Assembly: GCA_002427045.1 (NCBI GenBank) | Contig: DIPO01000044.1 | Coordinates: forward strand, 5,335-21,205 | Direction: 5' to 3' | Origin: Firmicutes bacterium UBA5486 | Lineage (GTDB): Bacteria; Bacillota; UBA4882; UBA10575 | Length of the DNA stretch: 15,871 bases | Shown: positions 1 to 7,529 of the stretch, piece after piece | How the letters are laid out: every line of letters begins with the position of its first letter | How positions within the stretch are numbered: the stretch's first letter is position 1 | Program-made: the position numbers and the translations under genes | Notes under the pieces: generated by a model | Databases searched by the model: none | Seen by the model: the letters and a program-made list of their open reading frames with translations, nothing else | Told to the model about the DNA's origin: nothing

Positions 1-17
1 TGATAGCCTAATACAAG

Positions 18-52
18 CCCAACACTATATGTTGGGTCCTTTTAAAAAGGAC
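18..52. terminator. Pair of short inverted repeats downstream of the nitroreductase gene
   Basis: CCCAAC (18-23) and GTTGGG (31-36) form a 6-bp stem with a 7-nt loop. It is followed at once by a palindrome, GTCCTTTT (36-43) with AAAAGGAC (45-52). The pair lies 15 nt past the nitroreductase stop, so it may end that transcript, or it may serve a plus-strand gene outside the window. Neither strand has a long clean U-tract after the stem, so the terminator call is tentative. Confidence 0.4.
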
Positions 53-66
53 ACAACGCAAAAAGC

Positions 67-636
67 TTAATCAATAATCACTTGCTCAAGGCTACGTTTT
101 GGGACATGATGTACCTGATTTTCATCACGCCAGTATTTAATATCCCCTTCCTCTTCCACTTCTTCCAAGACTACTTTTTCCTTAGGATAGCCAAGCGCCA
201 GCACTAATAGGATCTTTAAATGTTCAGAGAGATCAAGAGCTTTTCGTAAACCTTCACGATCCACCGCGCCCAAAATACATCCCCCTAGTCCAACTTCTAC
301 CGCACCTAACAATATACTTTGGGCTGCAATTCCTTGATCACACCCAAAATTCTCGCTAATCCTAGAATCACCAAGGATAATAATATATCCAGTCGGCTGC
401 TCCCCCTTGATTGGTCCCTTCCAATTATCAAGATAGCCTGCCCACCTAAGGTGAGAAAAGATTAGAGCATTCTGCTTCGGTGTAACTGATAGAAAATATT
501 TCAAAGGCTGCCTATTTGCTGCCGATGGAGATAAGCGGGCTAAATCTACCAACTCTCTTAAAGTCTTCTCGGTAACTGGTTTGTTTTCGTAAAACCGGCG
601 ATAACTCCGGTTTTTCAAGATCAAATCTCTAACCAT
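67..636 (-). CDS. Nitroreductase family protein (FMN-dependent oxidoreductase)
   Basis: A 189-residue protein of the nitroreductase fold. Members bind FMN as dimers and reduce nitroaromatics, quinones or other electron acceptors with NAD(P)H. Family marks are the N-terminal RSYRRF (10-15), which usually contacts the FMN phosphate, SPSAANRQP (36-44), the DQGIAAQSILLGA helix (100-112), GLGGCILGA (116-124) and ALGYPKE (147-153). The C-terminal segment KYWRDE...HHVPKRSLE is typical of clostridial members. The length is that of a single-domain nitroreductase without a ferredoxin fusion. The ATG start has an ideal GGAGGT (643-648) six bases upstream. The gene stands alone, with 194 nt of repeat-bearing DNA between it and the upstream MTHFR-like gene. 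The family is secure; the substrate cannot be told. Confidence 0.9.
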   Translation of the reverse strand: MVRDLILKNRSYRRFYENKPVTEKTLRELVDLARLSPSAANRQPLKYFLSVTPKQNALIFSHLRWAGYLDNWKGPIKGEQPTGYIIILGDSRISENFGCDQGIAAQSILLGAVEVGLGGCILGAVDREGLRKALDLSEHLKILLVLALGYPKEKVVLEEVEEEGDIKYWRDENQVHHVPKRSLEQVIID

Positions 637-689
637 TATACGACCTCCACAAAGATATTCACTTAGTAAAAACTCTCGTAACTAGTCAC

Positions 690-760
690 TCGCTCGTATG
701 AATGGCAGCCTGTCTTTACAGTTTCTGTTATTCTTTACCTAGCCTGGTCAGAATGTTGTT
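690..760. repeat. Dispersed intergenic repeat, copy A (two modules)
   Basis: Module 1 (690-711) begins TCGCTCGT and ends GAATGGCAGCCT. It recurs at 15705-15727 with one inserted base and one change. Module 2 (726-760) ends AGCCTGGTCAGAATGTTGTT and recurs at 15837-15871, the last 20 bases being identical. Here the two modules are 14 nt apart; in copy B they are about 109 nt apart. TCGCTCG (690-696) is matched in reverse by CGAGCGA (824-830), so the element may span about 141 bp with short inverted ends. It fills most of the 637-830 gap, upstream of the minus-strand nitroreductase gene. No protein is encoded in it. Confidence 0.7.
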
Positions 761-830
761 TCGCAAGTGAAATTGGATTTCTTCATTCATTGATTCTTGA
801 TAAAGCAGAGGTTGAAATTAGGCCGAGCGA

Positions 831-1577
831 CTATCTAGAAAACAAACCACTTAAAAAAGTCTGGATCTCGGTTCTAATCGGCATGAAATAGATATGAGAA
901 CCTAGCTCTTCAGTAAAATCCAGTGCTCTTTTGGCAAAATTAATATTCCATTCTAATGTTGGTTGAAAGCCAGCGGGAAATATTAAATGGTTTTTTGTTT
1001 CCCAATAATTAACCGATTTTTCCGAAGTCACCGGCGATATCCCCCAGAAAACCTCCAATCCTTCTAACTGTTCTGCGTATATTTCCATTAATCTTAGATC
1101 GAAAAAAGGTTGCGTAAAAAAGCCATCCGCCCCCGCATCAATCTTTCTTCTGACATTATCAAGTTCCCCTCTCATACTGGTCCGGTACTGATCAATCGCT
1201 GTATAAACCTTGATTGCAGGGTGCTCCGTTTTAAACTTTTTAATCAAATCTATACTAGTAGAGGGATAAATCTTTCTAGTCATATCTTGAGGGGGATCTC
1301 CTGTTACGACTAGGACTTCTTTAGTCTTTAATTCATGCAACATATTAGCAAATGGTAATGGTCTATTCATATCAAGGTCAATCGCTCTGATATGCGGAAT
1401 TGCTTGTTTGTAATAACCCCTTACATATCTACAACCATCCCAGCTTCGTAACTCAAAGCGAAGTAAATCAGGGATATTTACCGTATCGATCTGTGGAAAA
1501 TTGTTTTTTACCATCTCCAGATCTGTCAACAATGATTCAACGTTTCTTGGCACTAATTCAATGGATATCCGTCCCAA
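831..1577 (-). CDS. Short methylenetetrahydrofolate reductase (MetF/MTHFR) family protein
   Basis: A 248-residue TIM-barrel protein of the FAD-linked MTHFR superfamily. MTHFR interconverts 5,10-methylene- and 5-methyl-tetrahydrofolate, feeding methionine synthesis or, in acetogens, the Wood-Ljungdahl pathway. The family pattern is ISIELVPR (4-11), where Glu7 matches the catalytic Glu of EFFPP in MetF, VVTGDPP (90-96), with Asp94 in the flavin-binding position, and GADGFFTQPFFD (149-160), which matches the AITQ-FFFD substrate segment. It is some 45 residues shorter than E. coli MetF (296 aa), and the regions between motifs are divergent, so it could be an MTHFR-like protein of altered role. 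The start is TTG; AGGAGG (1588-1593) lies 10 nt upstream and no other in-frame start fits. It begins 24 nt after the EamA stop, so the two are probably co-transcribed. Confidence 0.8.
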   Translation of the reverse strand: MGRISIELVPRNVESLLTDLEMVKNNFPQIDTVNIPDLLRFELRSWDGCRYVRGYYKQAIPHIRAIDLDMNRPLPFANMLHELKTKEVLVVTGDPPQDMTRKIYPSTSIDLIKKFKTEHPAIKVYTAIDQYRTSMRGELDNVRRKIDAGADGFFTQPFFDLRLMEIYAEQLEGLEVFWGISPVTSEKSVNYWETKNHLIFPAGFQPTLEWNINFAKRALDFTEELGSHIYFMPIRTEIQTFLSGLFSR

Positions 1578-1601
1578 TTTCCGGTTTCCTCCTTTCCCTG
1601 A

Positions 1602-2471
1602 TTAAGACTTTTTATAAACCATTATTATACTACGAGTCGTCACTGCAATTAAAACCAGAACGCCTCCCACCAATGCCCAGATCCCTGGTTTTTCTCCCGT
1701 AAAAATAAGTACCCATATTGGATTTAGAACCGGTTCAATCAGAGGAATCAGGATCCCTTCCATTGCAGTAACATGTATTAAAGCATTAGAATATAAAATA
1801 TAAGATAAACCTAACTGAAATAAACCCATAAAAACAAGAACAACCCAGCCCTTAATATCTGGGTAGGGTCCAGTCATAAACGGGATAGCAATTATAGCTG
1901 CTAAAATGTTTCCTAAGATAACAGACTCAATAGGCGAACCTTGTTTCTGCATACGTAAGAGTACCGCCACCAGAGCAAAAGTCACTCCACTTAAAACTGC
2001 AAGTATATTACCCCAAAAAGCACCCGGAGAAAGCTCATCCTTAAAAAACAGGCCCATCCCAAGAAACACCATGATAATTGCTACTAAATCCATCCGTGTC
2101 GTCTTCTCCCCTAATAACAAATGACCAAAGATCGCCACATAAATAGGAGCAGTATACTGAAGCAAAATTACATTAGCCGAAGTCGTCATTTTGTTCGCAA
2201 CTACAAATAAAATTACTGTAGCAGCATAGGCAACAGCCCCACCTATTTGTGCTGCCGACCAAGTAAAATGTGGCCGCTTAACATATGCCCACATCAGTAA
2301 GGCAGCAACCGCACTACGGATCCCAGCGATAGCTACCGGATTCCAGTCTACCAATTTGATCAATATCCCGCTCGTACTCCAGAGAACAGCTGTGCAAACC
2401 AGTAAGATCACAGCCTTTCTCTGTTCATAATCAGAGCTTACTTTCATTTCTTTATTCATCTTTAGCTTCAT
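1602..2471 (-). CDS. EamA/DMT-family transporter
   Basis: A 289-residue integral membrane protein made of two tandem EamA repeats (about residues 16-140 and 150-285) with about ten hydrophobic helices. AVLWSTSGILIKL in the first helix and FLGMGLFFKDE after the fifth are characteristic. Drug/metabolite-transporter relatives export amino acids, purine-related compounds or other metabolites; the substrate cannot be read from sequence. The annotated ATG has AGAAGG directly against it, which leaves no spacing. Met5 (first base at 2459) or Met9 is therefore the more likely start. The gene lies 50 nt after the PurO-like gene with no terminator between them, and 24 nt before the MTHFR-like gene. A purO-eamA-mthfr transcript is likely. 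A folate- or purine-linked cargo is possible, but that rests only on position. Confidence 0.88.
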   Translation of the reverse strand: MKLKMNKEMKVSSDYEQRKAVILLVCTAVLWSTSGILIKLVDWNPVAIAGIRSAVAALLMWAYVKRPHFTWSAAQIGGAVAYAATVILFVVANKMTTSANVILLQYTAPIYVAIFGHLLLGEKTTRMDLVAIIMVFLGMGLFFKDELSPGAFWGNILAVLSGVTFALVAVLLRMQKQGSPIESVILGNILAAIIAIPFMTGPYPDIKGWVVLVFMGLFQLGLSYILYSNALIHVTAMEGILIPLIEPVLNPIWVLIFTGEKPGIWALVGGVLVLIAVTTRSIIMVYKKS

Positions 2472-2521
2472 CCTTCTCGGTAAATATTAGGCTGTAATCT
2501 TATAGCACAGTAGAATTTCAA

Positions 2522-3247
2522 CTAGTCGTGGTATTTATTAATAATAGAAATCTGATGTTCTCCGGTACCTACATGAATTAATTTAACAAGCAAAGCAATT
2601 TTATTATCTGAATTCAAGATCTTCCAGTAATAATCGATATTTTCTTCCGCACTATTAAAGAGTTTTACCAGGTATGGTTCACCACTAAACGATGGAAGAG
2701 GTTTACCATCTCCCATATAAGTATGTAAACAGTGTCCGTAACCGGGAATCGCTTTTGCATAATTAAAATACTCCCGGACCGGGTATTTAGGATTATTATT
2801 CACTGTTTTTAATATGGATAATTTATAAACATTCTCTTGGTCATCTAAATCAATCATTCCAGAAATTCGCGGGGTATAATTAGGAGCATCAGGTTCGAAT
2901 TCTCTACTATTCAAAGCTGATTCAAAAGATTTACCCTTTTTTAGGAACTGATAAATAGTATCTGTCTGGTCTCCATTAGAAACAATATGCTGATTTCCTA
3001 GGTGTTTTACTGGATAATAAATAATCAGGGAAGGATCAGTTACTCTGCTTTCATCATATGCTTTGGTCTTAATAAAACCATTTTCTTTAACAAACAACCG
3101 ATTCCTGCTATTATCACTTCTACCCATAATCCAGTAAATCTGAATCAGATGTTGAAGATCAGGACTTAATCCCAGAATAATTCCCCGTCCAGGGTAAGAG
3201 TTTTCTTTAAGTTTTTTCATGTTAGAGCCAACAATATTTTCAAACAT
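2522..3247 (-). CDS. IMP cyclohydrolase, archaeal PurO type
   Basis: A 241-residue protein that reads as a member of the PurO-like IMP cyclohydrolase family (Pfam IMP_cyclohyd). In archaea PurO closes FAICAR to IMP, the last step of purine synthesis. Conserved blocks are YPGRGI (18-23), YWIMGRS..SRNR (38-50), DPSLIIYYPV (71-80), EPDAPNYTPRISG (118-130) and HTYMGDGKPLPSFSGEP (175-191). It is somewhat longer than archaeal PurO. It is unrelated to the usual bacterial PurH. The ATG start has GGGGGAG eight bases upstream. It is the first gene of a probable operon with the EamA and MTHFR-like genes; no other purine gene is in the window. The family assignment is good. The activity of bacterial members is less certain than that of archaeal ones. 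Confidence 0.82.
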   Translation of the reverse strand: MFENIVGSNMKKLKENSYPGRGIILGLSPDLQHLIQIYWIMGRSDNSRNRLFVKENGFIKTKAYDESRVTDPSLIIYYPVKHLGNQHIVSNGDQTDTIYQFLKKGKSFESALNSREFEPDAPNYTPRISGMIDLDDQENVYKLSILKTVNNNPKYPVREYFNYAKAIPGYGHCLHTYMGDGKPLPSFSGEPYLVKLFNSAEENIDYYWKILNSDNKIALLVKLIHVGTGEHQISIINKYHD

Positions 3248-3508
3248 TAACTCTGCTCCCCCTTAATCTGTCTTTTTCTTCTGTTAACTGTTTTAAGGGA
3301 ATTGCATATTACCTACCCCACATTTCGTAGCCTTTAAGCAAAGGTCATGCTCAATTATTCTTCTGCAAACTGGGTGCAAAATAAAAACCCGCTTAAAATA
3401 GGAAGTGCGAAAAGATAGATTTAAACAATTGAATTTTGCAATTCCTTAGTTTATACTAATTTGACATAATAAACTCTTTTCCTTTACCGGATACAGATCT
3501 TTAAATAT
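3248..3508. other. Intergenic gap between polX and the PurO-like gene
   Basis: This 261-nt AT-rich gap has no ORF with a ribosome binding site. On the minus strand, TTGCAA (complement of 3436-3441) lies about 18 nt before a TATCTT, a weak promoter candidate for the PurO-like gene. On the plus strand, TTGAAT and TATACT are 17 nt apart but lead into no gene. No clear terminator for polX is visible. Confidence 0.3.
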
Positions 3509-5233
3509 TCACCTTTCATACCCTTTCATCTTAAAAACCTCTTCAATCTCTCTAGCATCTCTGGTATTTAATATATCTTTCTGCTCTAACCAGCCTTTAC
3601 GTGCTACTAGCAAGCCGCATTTAGCCAAATTCAGTTCCCCAATACTATGGGCATCCGGATTAATAGCAATTAATACCCCTTGCTCTTTTGCTCTTCGGCA
3701 CCAACGCCAATCCAAATCTAAACGATAGGGGTTGGCATTAAATTCTAAGACAATCTTTTTTTCTGCTGTTTTAGTGATAATAGCATCCAGATCTAAATCA
3801 TAACCCGAACGTTCGAGTAAAATCCGGCCTGTCGGATGTCCAAGAATCGTTAAAGCAGGGTTGTCCATTGCTTTAAGTATTCTCGCGGTCATCTCTGCTT
3901 TCCCCATCCGGAATTGTGAATGAATTGAGCCAATCACAAAATCAAATCCTTTTAAAAATTCAGGATCATAATCCAGATCTCCAGTAGGTAAAATATCAGC
4001 CTCAATCCCTTTAAATATCTTAAATTTATCGTATTTCTGGTTAAGCCGGTCAATCTCCTCCCACTGCTGAAAAACCCTTTCTCTGGTAAGGCCACGGGCA
4101 TATACCGCCGTTTGGCTATGATCTGTAATCCCTAAATAATGATAACCCTCTGCGATCGCCGCTACTACCAATTCTTCTAAAGTATTTACACCATCACTAT
4201 AGTTAGTATGAAGATGAAGTACTCCTTGCAAGTCCTCAGGTTCTACTAAGGATGGCAAGGAATCTTCTCTTGCCCGCTCAATCTCCCCTAAATCTTCCCG
4301 GAGTTCAGGCGGGATAAAGGAAAGGCCTAAATATTGATAGATTTCTGCCTCATTTTGACAGTAAATCACCTCTTCACCCTTGAAAAGTCCATACTCATTA
4401 AGCTTAAACCCAAGTTTTTTTGCCCAATGACGTAAAGCGGTATTATGTTCTTTGCTACCAGTAAAGTGTTGCAGAGCATGCGGAAATTCCTCTGGTTTTA
4501 CCACCCGTAAATCTACTTGATTTCCAGTACTTAATAAGACAGAAGTCTTAGTCTTTCCACTACTAATAACCTCTGCTACTACCGGCATATCAATAAAATA
4601 ATCCATTACTACCCGCGGCTCAGTGGAAGCGGCTACTAAATCAATATCCTTAACTACTTCATTGCACCGTCGTAAACTCCCCGCAATCTCAACCCGTAAA
4701 ACTGCTGAAGATTTCAGCAGATCTTGCTGAAGCTTTTTAGCAAGTTCATGAGCCTCCGCCCATAAAAACAGCCCCCGATGTTCTTTAATAAACTGAATCC
4801 CTGCACAGATCTTCTCTTGAGTTTTAAGCCCAAATCCTGGTACAGAAATGATCCGATTTTCCAAGCATGCTTTCTCTAGCATTTCAAGGCTAGTAATTCC
4901 AAGAGCATTATAAAGCTGGTTAACTTTTTTCGGCCCCAAACCTGGGATCCGGAGTAACTCTACTAACCCAGGAGGTGTGCTATTTTTTAAATCCTCATAA
5001 TACTCAATACTTCCGGTTTTCTTCCACTCTATAATCTTGCTCGAAATTGCCTCTCCAAACCCCGGAACTTCCCGAAGTCGTTCCTGTTCAATTAGGATCT
5101 CTAGGTCTTCCTCAAGATTTTCCACCGTCCGGGCTGCATTATAATAAGCTCCAGCTTTAAAGATGTTTTCCCCTTTCAGTTCCAGTAATAGGCCAATCTC
5201 ATTAAAAATTTTTGCTAGCAAATGCTTATTCAA
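3509..5233 (-). CDS. Family X DNA polymerase with PHP domain (PolX)
   Basis: A 574-residue bacterial PolX, the usual length, of the gap-filling and repair polymerases studied in Bacillus and Deinococcus. The N-terminal 8-kDa-like and helix-hairpin-helix region carries VPGFG (56-60), IPGLG (96-100) and VPGFG (131-135). The palm has AGSLRR (184-189) followed by DIDLV with metal ligands Asp196 and Asp198, and Asp241 in QVDLRVV as the third. HFTGSKEHN (256-264) is in the thumb region. The C-terminal PHP domain (about 338-574) keeps HLHTNYSD (His340, His342, Asp347), DHS (371-373), Glu411, HS (438-439), GHP (465-467) and DAH (527-529), so its 3'-5' exonuclease or phosphoesterase site looks intact. 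The start is TTG: an in-frame stop lies two codons upstream and the N terminus aligns with known PolX. GGGGTG lies about 5 nt before it. Confidence 0.95.
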   Translation of the reverse strand: MNKHLLAKIFNEIGLLLELKGENIFKAGAYYNAARTVENLEEDLEILIEQERLREVPGFGEAISSKIIEWKKTGSIEYYEDLKNSTPPGLVELLRIPGLGPKKVNQLYNALGITSLEMLEKACLENRIISVPGFGLKTQEKICAGIQFIKEHRGLFLWAEAHELAKKLQQDLLKSSAVLRVEIAGSLRRCNEVVKDIDLVAASTEPRVVMDYFIDMPVVAEVISSGKTKTSVLLSTGNQVDLRVVKPEEFPHALQHFTGSKEHNTALRHWAKKLGFKLNEYGLFKGEEVIYCQNEAEIYQYLGLSFIPPELREDLGEIERAREDSLPSLVEPEDLQGVLHLHTNYSDGVNTLEELVVAAIAEGYHYLGITDHSQTAVYARGLTRERVFQQWEEIDRLNQKYDKFKIFKGIEADILPTGDLDYDPEFLKGFDFVIGSIHSQFRMGKAEMTARILKAMDNPALTILGHPTGRILLERSGYDLDLDAIITKTAEKKIVLEFNANPYRLDLDWRWCRRAKEQGVLIAINPDAHSIGELNLAKCGLLVARKGWLEQKDILNTRDAREIEEVFKMKGYER

Positions 5234-5286
5234 TCCCTCACCCCGTAAAATTGATTATAAAAATTAGATAATACAACTTGTAACTC

Positions 5287-5319
5287 GTGCCCCAGCAAAG
5301 CCGGGGTAGAGGATTACTT
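5287..5319. repeat. Stem-loop repeat, copy C
   Basis: GTGCCCCAGC and the following 23 bases match 15772-15803 with about six differences and a one-base gap, ending GGAYTACTT in both. On the minus strand this copy folds as CCCCGGC-UUU-GCUGGGG with one G-U pair. The other copy folds as CCCCAGC-AA-GCUGGGG. Changes in the stem preserve pairing, which suggests a conserved structure. It lies in the polX to permease gap (5234-5475) with no ORF. Confidence 0.6.
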
Positions 5320-5403
5320 TACATTCCTTGCTTCGATTATAAGCACTATGATCCTTTTTTACAATACCATCATTTTTTTCCTGCATCAAGCCATTAGCTA
5401 GCT

Positions 5404-5447
5404 ATAATAAAAAACCAGTCTTCCTTAAAACGGAAGACTGGTTTTTA
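5404..5447 (-). terminator. Rho-independent terminator of the sugar ABC operon
   Basis: A perfect 11-bp stem, ACCAGTCTTCC (5414-5424) with GGAAGACTGGT (5432-5442), and a 7-nt loop. On the minus strand the stem is followed by a U-rich run (complement of 5404-5413), 34 nt after the stop of the last permease gene. A T-tract on the other side means it could also work on the plus strand. Confidence 0.9.
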
Positions 5448-5475
5448 TAAACTCTTATAAATATACTAACGCCCT

Positions 5476-6321
5476 TTAGCCTTTAAGTCCGGTTGTACTG
5501 ATTCCTTCTACTAGGTGCTTTTGGAAGGTAATAAAAATAAGGAAAATGGGAACTAGAGATAGCACAGCCATTGCAAACATTGCTCCCCAGTGGGTAACAG
5601 AGGTAGGGTCAGAAAATAATTGTAAGGCCAAAGAAGCCGGGTACTTTTCAATAGTTTGAATATATAACAAAGCTTGCAGGAAGTTATTCCATGTCCAGTA
5701 AAACGAGAAGATACCTGCTGTAATCAGAGCCGGTTTGATATTAGGTAGAATAATCCGGAAGTAAATGCTATATCTATCACATCCATCAATCCTAGCTGCT
5801 TCATCAAGCTCAATCGGTAAGCCCTGAATAAACTGAACCATAAGGAAGATGAAGAATGGGCCGGCAAAGAAGCTAGGCAGGATAAGCGGTTTAAATGTAT
5901 CAATCCACCCCAATTTATTAAAGAGCAAGTATTGGGGGATCTGTAACACCTGTCCTGGTAGTAACATTGTTATAATCATAACTTTAAACCAAAATTTTTT
6001 ACCAAAAAATTTAATCCGGGAAAATCCATAAGCCACAAGTGAAGCGGAAAAAATCTGGCCAAAAGTAGAGATACTACTGATAATAAAGGAATTCTTGAAA
6101 AAGGTCCCAAAGGTAACACCACCAAATCCTTTCCATCCTTGGGCGTAGTTTTCAAAATGAAATTGATTAGGGATTAATGAATGAGCATTCTGAAAAATTT
6201 CAGCATGTTCCTTAAATGAACTGGCAATTAGCCACATTACGGGATAAAACATAAAAAATCCAAATAAGAGAATAAATCCATGATAGGCCACACTTCCTGC
6301 CGTTTTTTTCAGACGTTTCAC
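5476..6321 (-). CDS. Carbohydrate ABC transporter permease, MalG/UgpE type
   Basis: A 281-residue inner-membrane subunit with six predicted helices, of the carbohydrate-uptake-transporter class 1. The cytoplasmic EAA loop, ELDEAARIDGCDRYSIYFRIILP (171-193), contacts the ATPase subunit. The WNNFL segment (211-215) and the C-terminal ending are typical of the MalG partner. The start is GTG, immediately after the TAA of the upstream permease, with a GGGGG ribosome binding site 8 nt before it inside that gene's end, so the two are translationally coupled. It is the last gene of the operon, ahead of the strong terminator. Substrate is not deducible, but the neighbouring binding protein and YesM/YesN pair indicate an oligosaccharide or plant-sugar system. 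Confidence 0.95.
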   Translation of the reverse strand: MKRLKKTAGSVAYHGFILLFGFFMFYPVMWLIASSFKEHAEIFQNAHSLIPNQFHFENYAQGWKGFGGVTFGTFFKNSFIISSISTFGQIFSASLVAYGFSRIKFFGKKFWFKVMIITMLLPGQVLQIPQYLLFNKLGWIDTFKPLILPSFFAGPFFIFLMVQFIQGLPIELDEAARIDGCDRYSIYFRIILPNIKPALITAGIFSFYWTWNNFLQALLYIQTIEKYPASLALQLFSDPTSVTHWGAMFAMAVLSLVPIFLIFITFQKHLVEGISTTGLKG

Positions 6322-7242
6322 TTAAAAATCCCCCTTTGACTCATAATAAACCCAACCCGCGGAAGATTTAAAGATAAAGGCCGTAATTACTCCAATAATA
6401 AAAAGCAGAATCCAGGCTAGGGCACAAGCGTATCCCATTTGACTATAGGTAAACCCTTTCTGGAATAGGTAAAGAATATAGACCAATGTACGGTCAAAGG
6501 GTTGACCTCCAGTAATAATATAAGCCTGTGTGAAAACCATAAAGTTGTTGATCAGCTGCATTACTAGATTGAAAAAGATAATTGGGCTTAACATCGGAAG
6601 AGTAATCTTAAAGAAGGTCTGCCACCAGTTAGCACCATCAATTGCTGCTGACTCGTAAAGACTGGCCGGGATCTGTTTTAATCCTGCTAAAAAGATCAGC
6701 ATTGGTGAACCAAACTGCCAGGCAGCTAAGACGATCAAACTCAAAAGTGCCGTCTTGGGATGAGTATTCCAACCAAAACCTGTTTCTATCAGACCTGCTT
6801 TAATCAGAGCAGAGTTCAAAGCACCATACACCCCGAATAATTGACGCCACATCACTGCTACCGCAACACTACCGCCAATTAGTGAAGGAATATAATACAT
6901 CGTTCGGTATAAGCCAACAAGCGCTCTTTTTTGCGAGAACAAAACAGCTAAAAATAAGGCAAAAATTAACCTCAGAGGAACAGCACCCAAAACATAAGTA
7001 AAAGTCACTTTTAAAGCCTGCCAAAACCTGGGATCTGCAGTAAATATCTCTTTATAATTTTGTAAGCCAATCCAAACCGGAGGTGTTAACACACTATACC
7101 GGGTAAAAGATAGATATAGTGATAAACCCATTGGGATAACCATAAACGCAAAAAAGCCTATCAACCAGGGCGAGATAAAAAGGTATCCGGCCAAGTTGTC
7201 GTTGTTTAACGTATCTCGTATCTTTGATAAAAGGTTACGCAC
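6322..7242 (-). CDS. Carbohydrate ABC transporter permease, MalF/UgpA type
   Basis: About 306 residues, six transmembrane segments, first-permease partner of the MalG-type gene after it. The N-terminal AGYLFISPWLIGF is typical of UgpA/LacF-like subunits. The EAA loop reads LYESAAIDGANWWQTFFKITLP. A GTG at 7248 opens the frame two codons earlier, but the GGGGG ribosome binding site is only 2 nt from it. The second GTG, at 7242, has 8-nt spacing and is the better start. It follows the binding-protein gene after a 280-nt gap rich in inverted repeats, which is unusually long inside such an operon. Confidence 0.94.
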   Translation of the reverse strand: MRNLLSKIRDTLNNDNLAGYLFISPWLIGFFAFMVIPMGLSLYLSFTRYSVLTPPVWIGLQNYKEIFTADPRFWQALKVTFTYVLGAVPLRLIFALFLAVLFSQKRALVGLYRTMYYIPSLIGGSVAVAVMWRQLFGVYGALNSALIKAGLIETGFGWNTHPKTALLSLIVLAAWQFGSPMLIFLAGLKQIPASLYESAAIDGANWWQTFFKITLPMLSPIIFFNLVMQLINNFMVFTQAYIITGGQPFDRTLVYILYLFQKGFTYSQMGYACALAWILLFIIGVITAFIFKSSAGWVYYESKGDF

Positions 7243-7421
7243 CCTCACTACCCCCTTAAATCATAAACTGACTCGCACCAAAATCAATCTAAAAAACCAG
7301 ATCCTAAATAGGCCAGCCTTTAGTTAATCATAACAACGATTAAAGCATGTTTCATACAAATATCATTCTATGAAGTTAGTCATCTTTCCCTTTTCTCTTA
7401 AGACCCTGGTCTTATTGGAAG

Positions 7422-7459
7422 ATTCTCTACAGGCTGGCCATTTGCAGCCTGTAGAGAAT
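7422..7459. repeat. Perfect 15-bp stem-loop between binding-protein and permease genes
   Basis: ATTCTCTACAGGCTG (7422-7436) pairs without mismatch with CAGCCTGTAGAGAAT (7445-7459) across an 8-nt loop. There is no U-tract after it on the minus strand. A transcript-stabilising hairpin or partial terminator that lets the binding protein be made in excess is more likely than full termination. Other inverted repeats crowd the gap: 7324-7343 (6-bp stem), 7399-7414 (TAAGACC/GGTCTTA), 7468-7502 (GGAATTGT/ACAATTCC) and 7509-7525 (CTTAG/CTAAG). Confidence 0.75.
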
Positions 7460-7529
7460 GTTTCTTAGGAATTGTTAGAAGTTCAGTAATTAATACAATT
7501 CCTTCAAGCTTAGATATAAACTAAGTCAA

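Noticed and set aside
1110..2124. Plus-strand ORFs within the MTHFR-like and EamA genes
   Set aside because: Antisense to well-supported genes, with no start signals.
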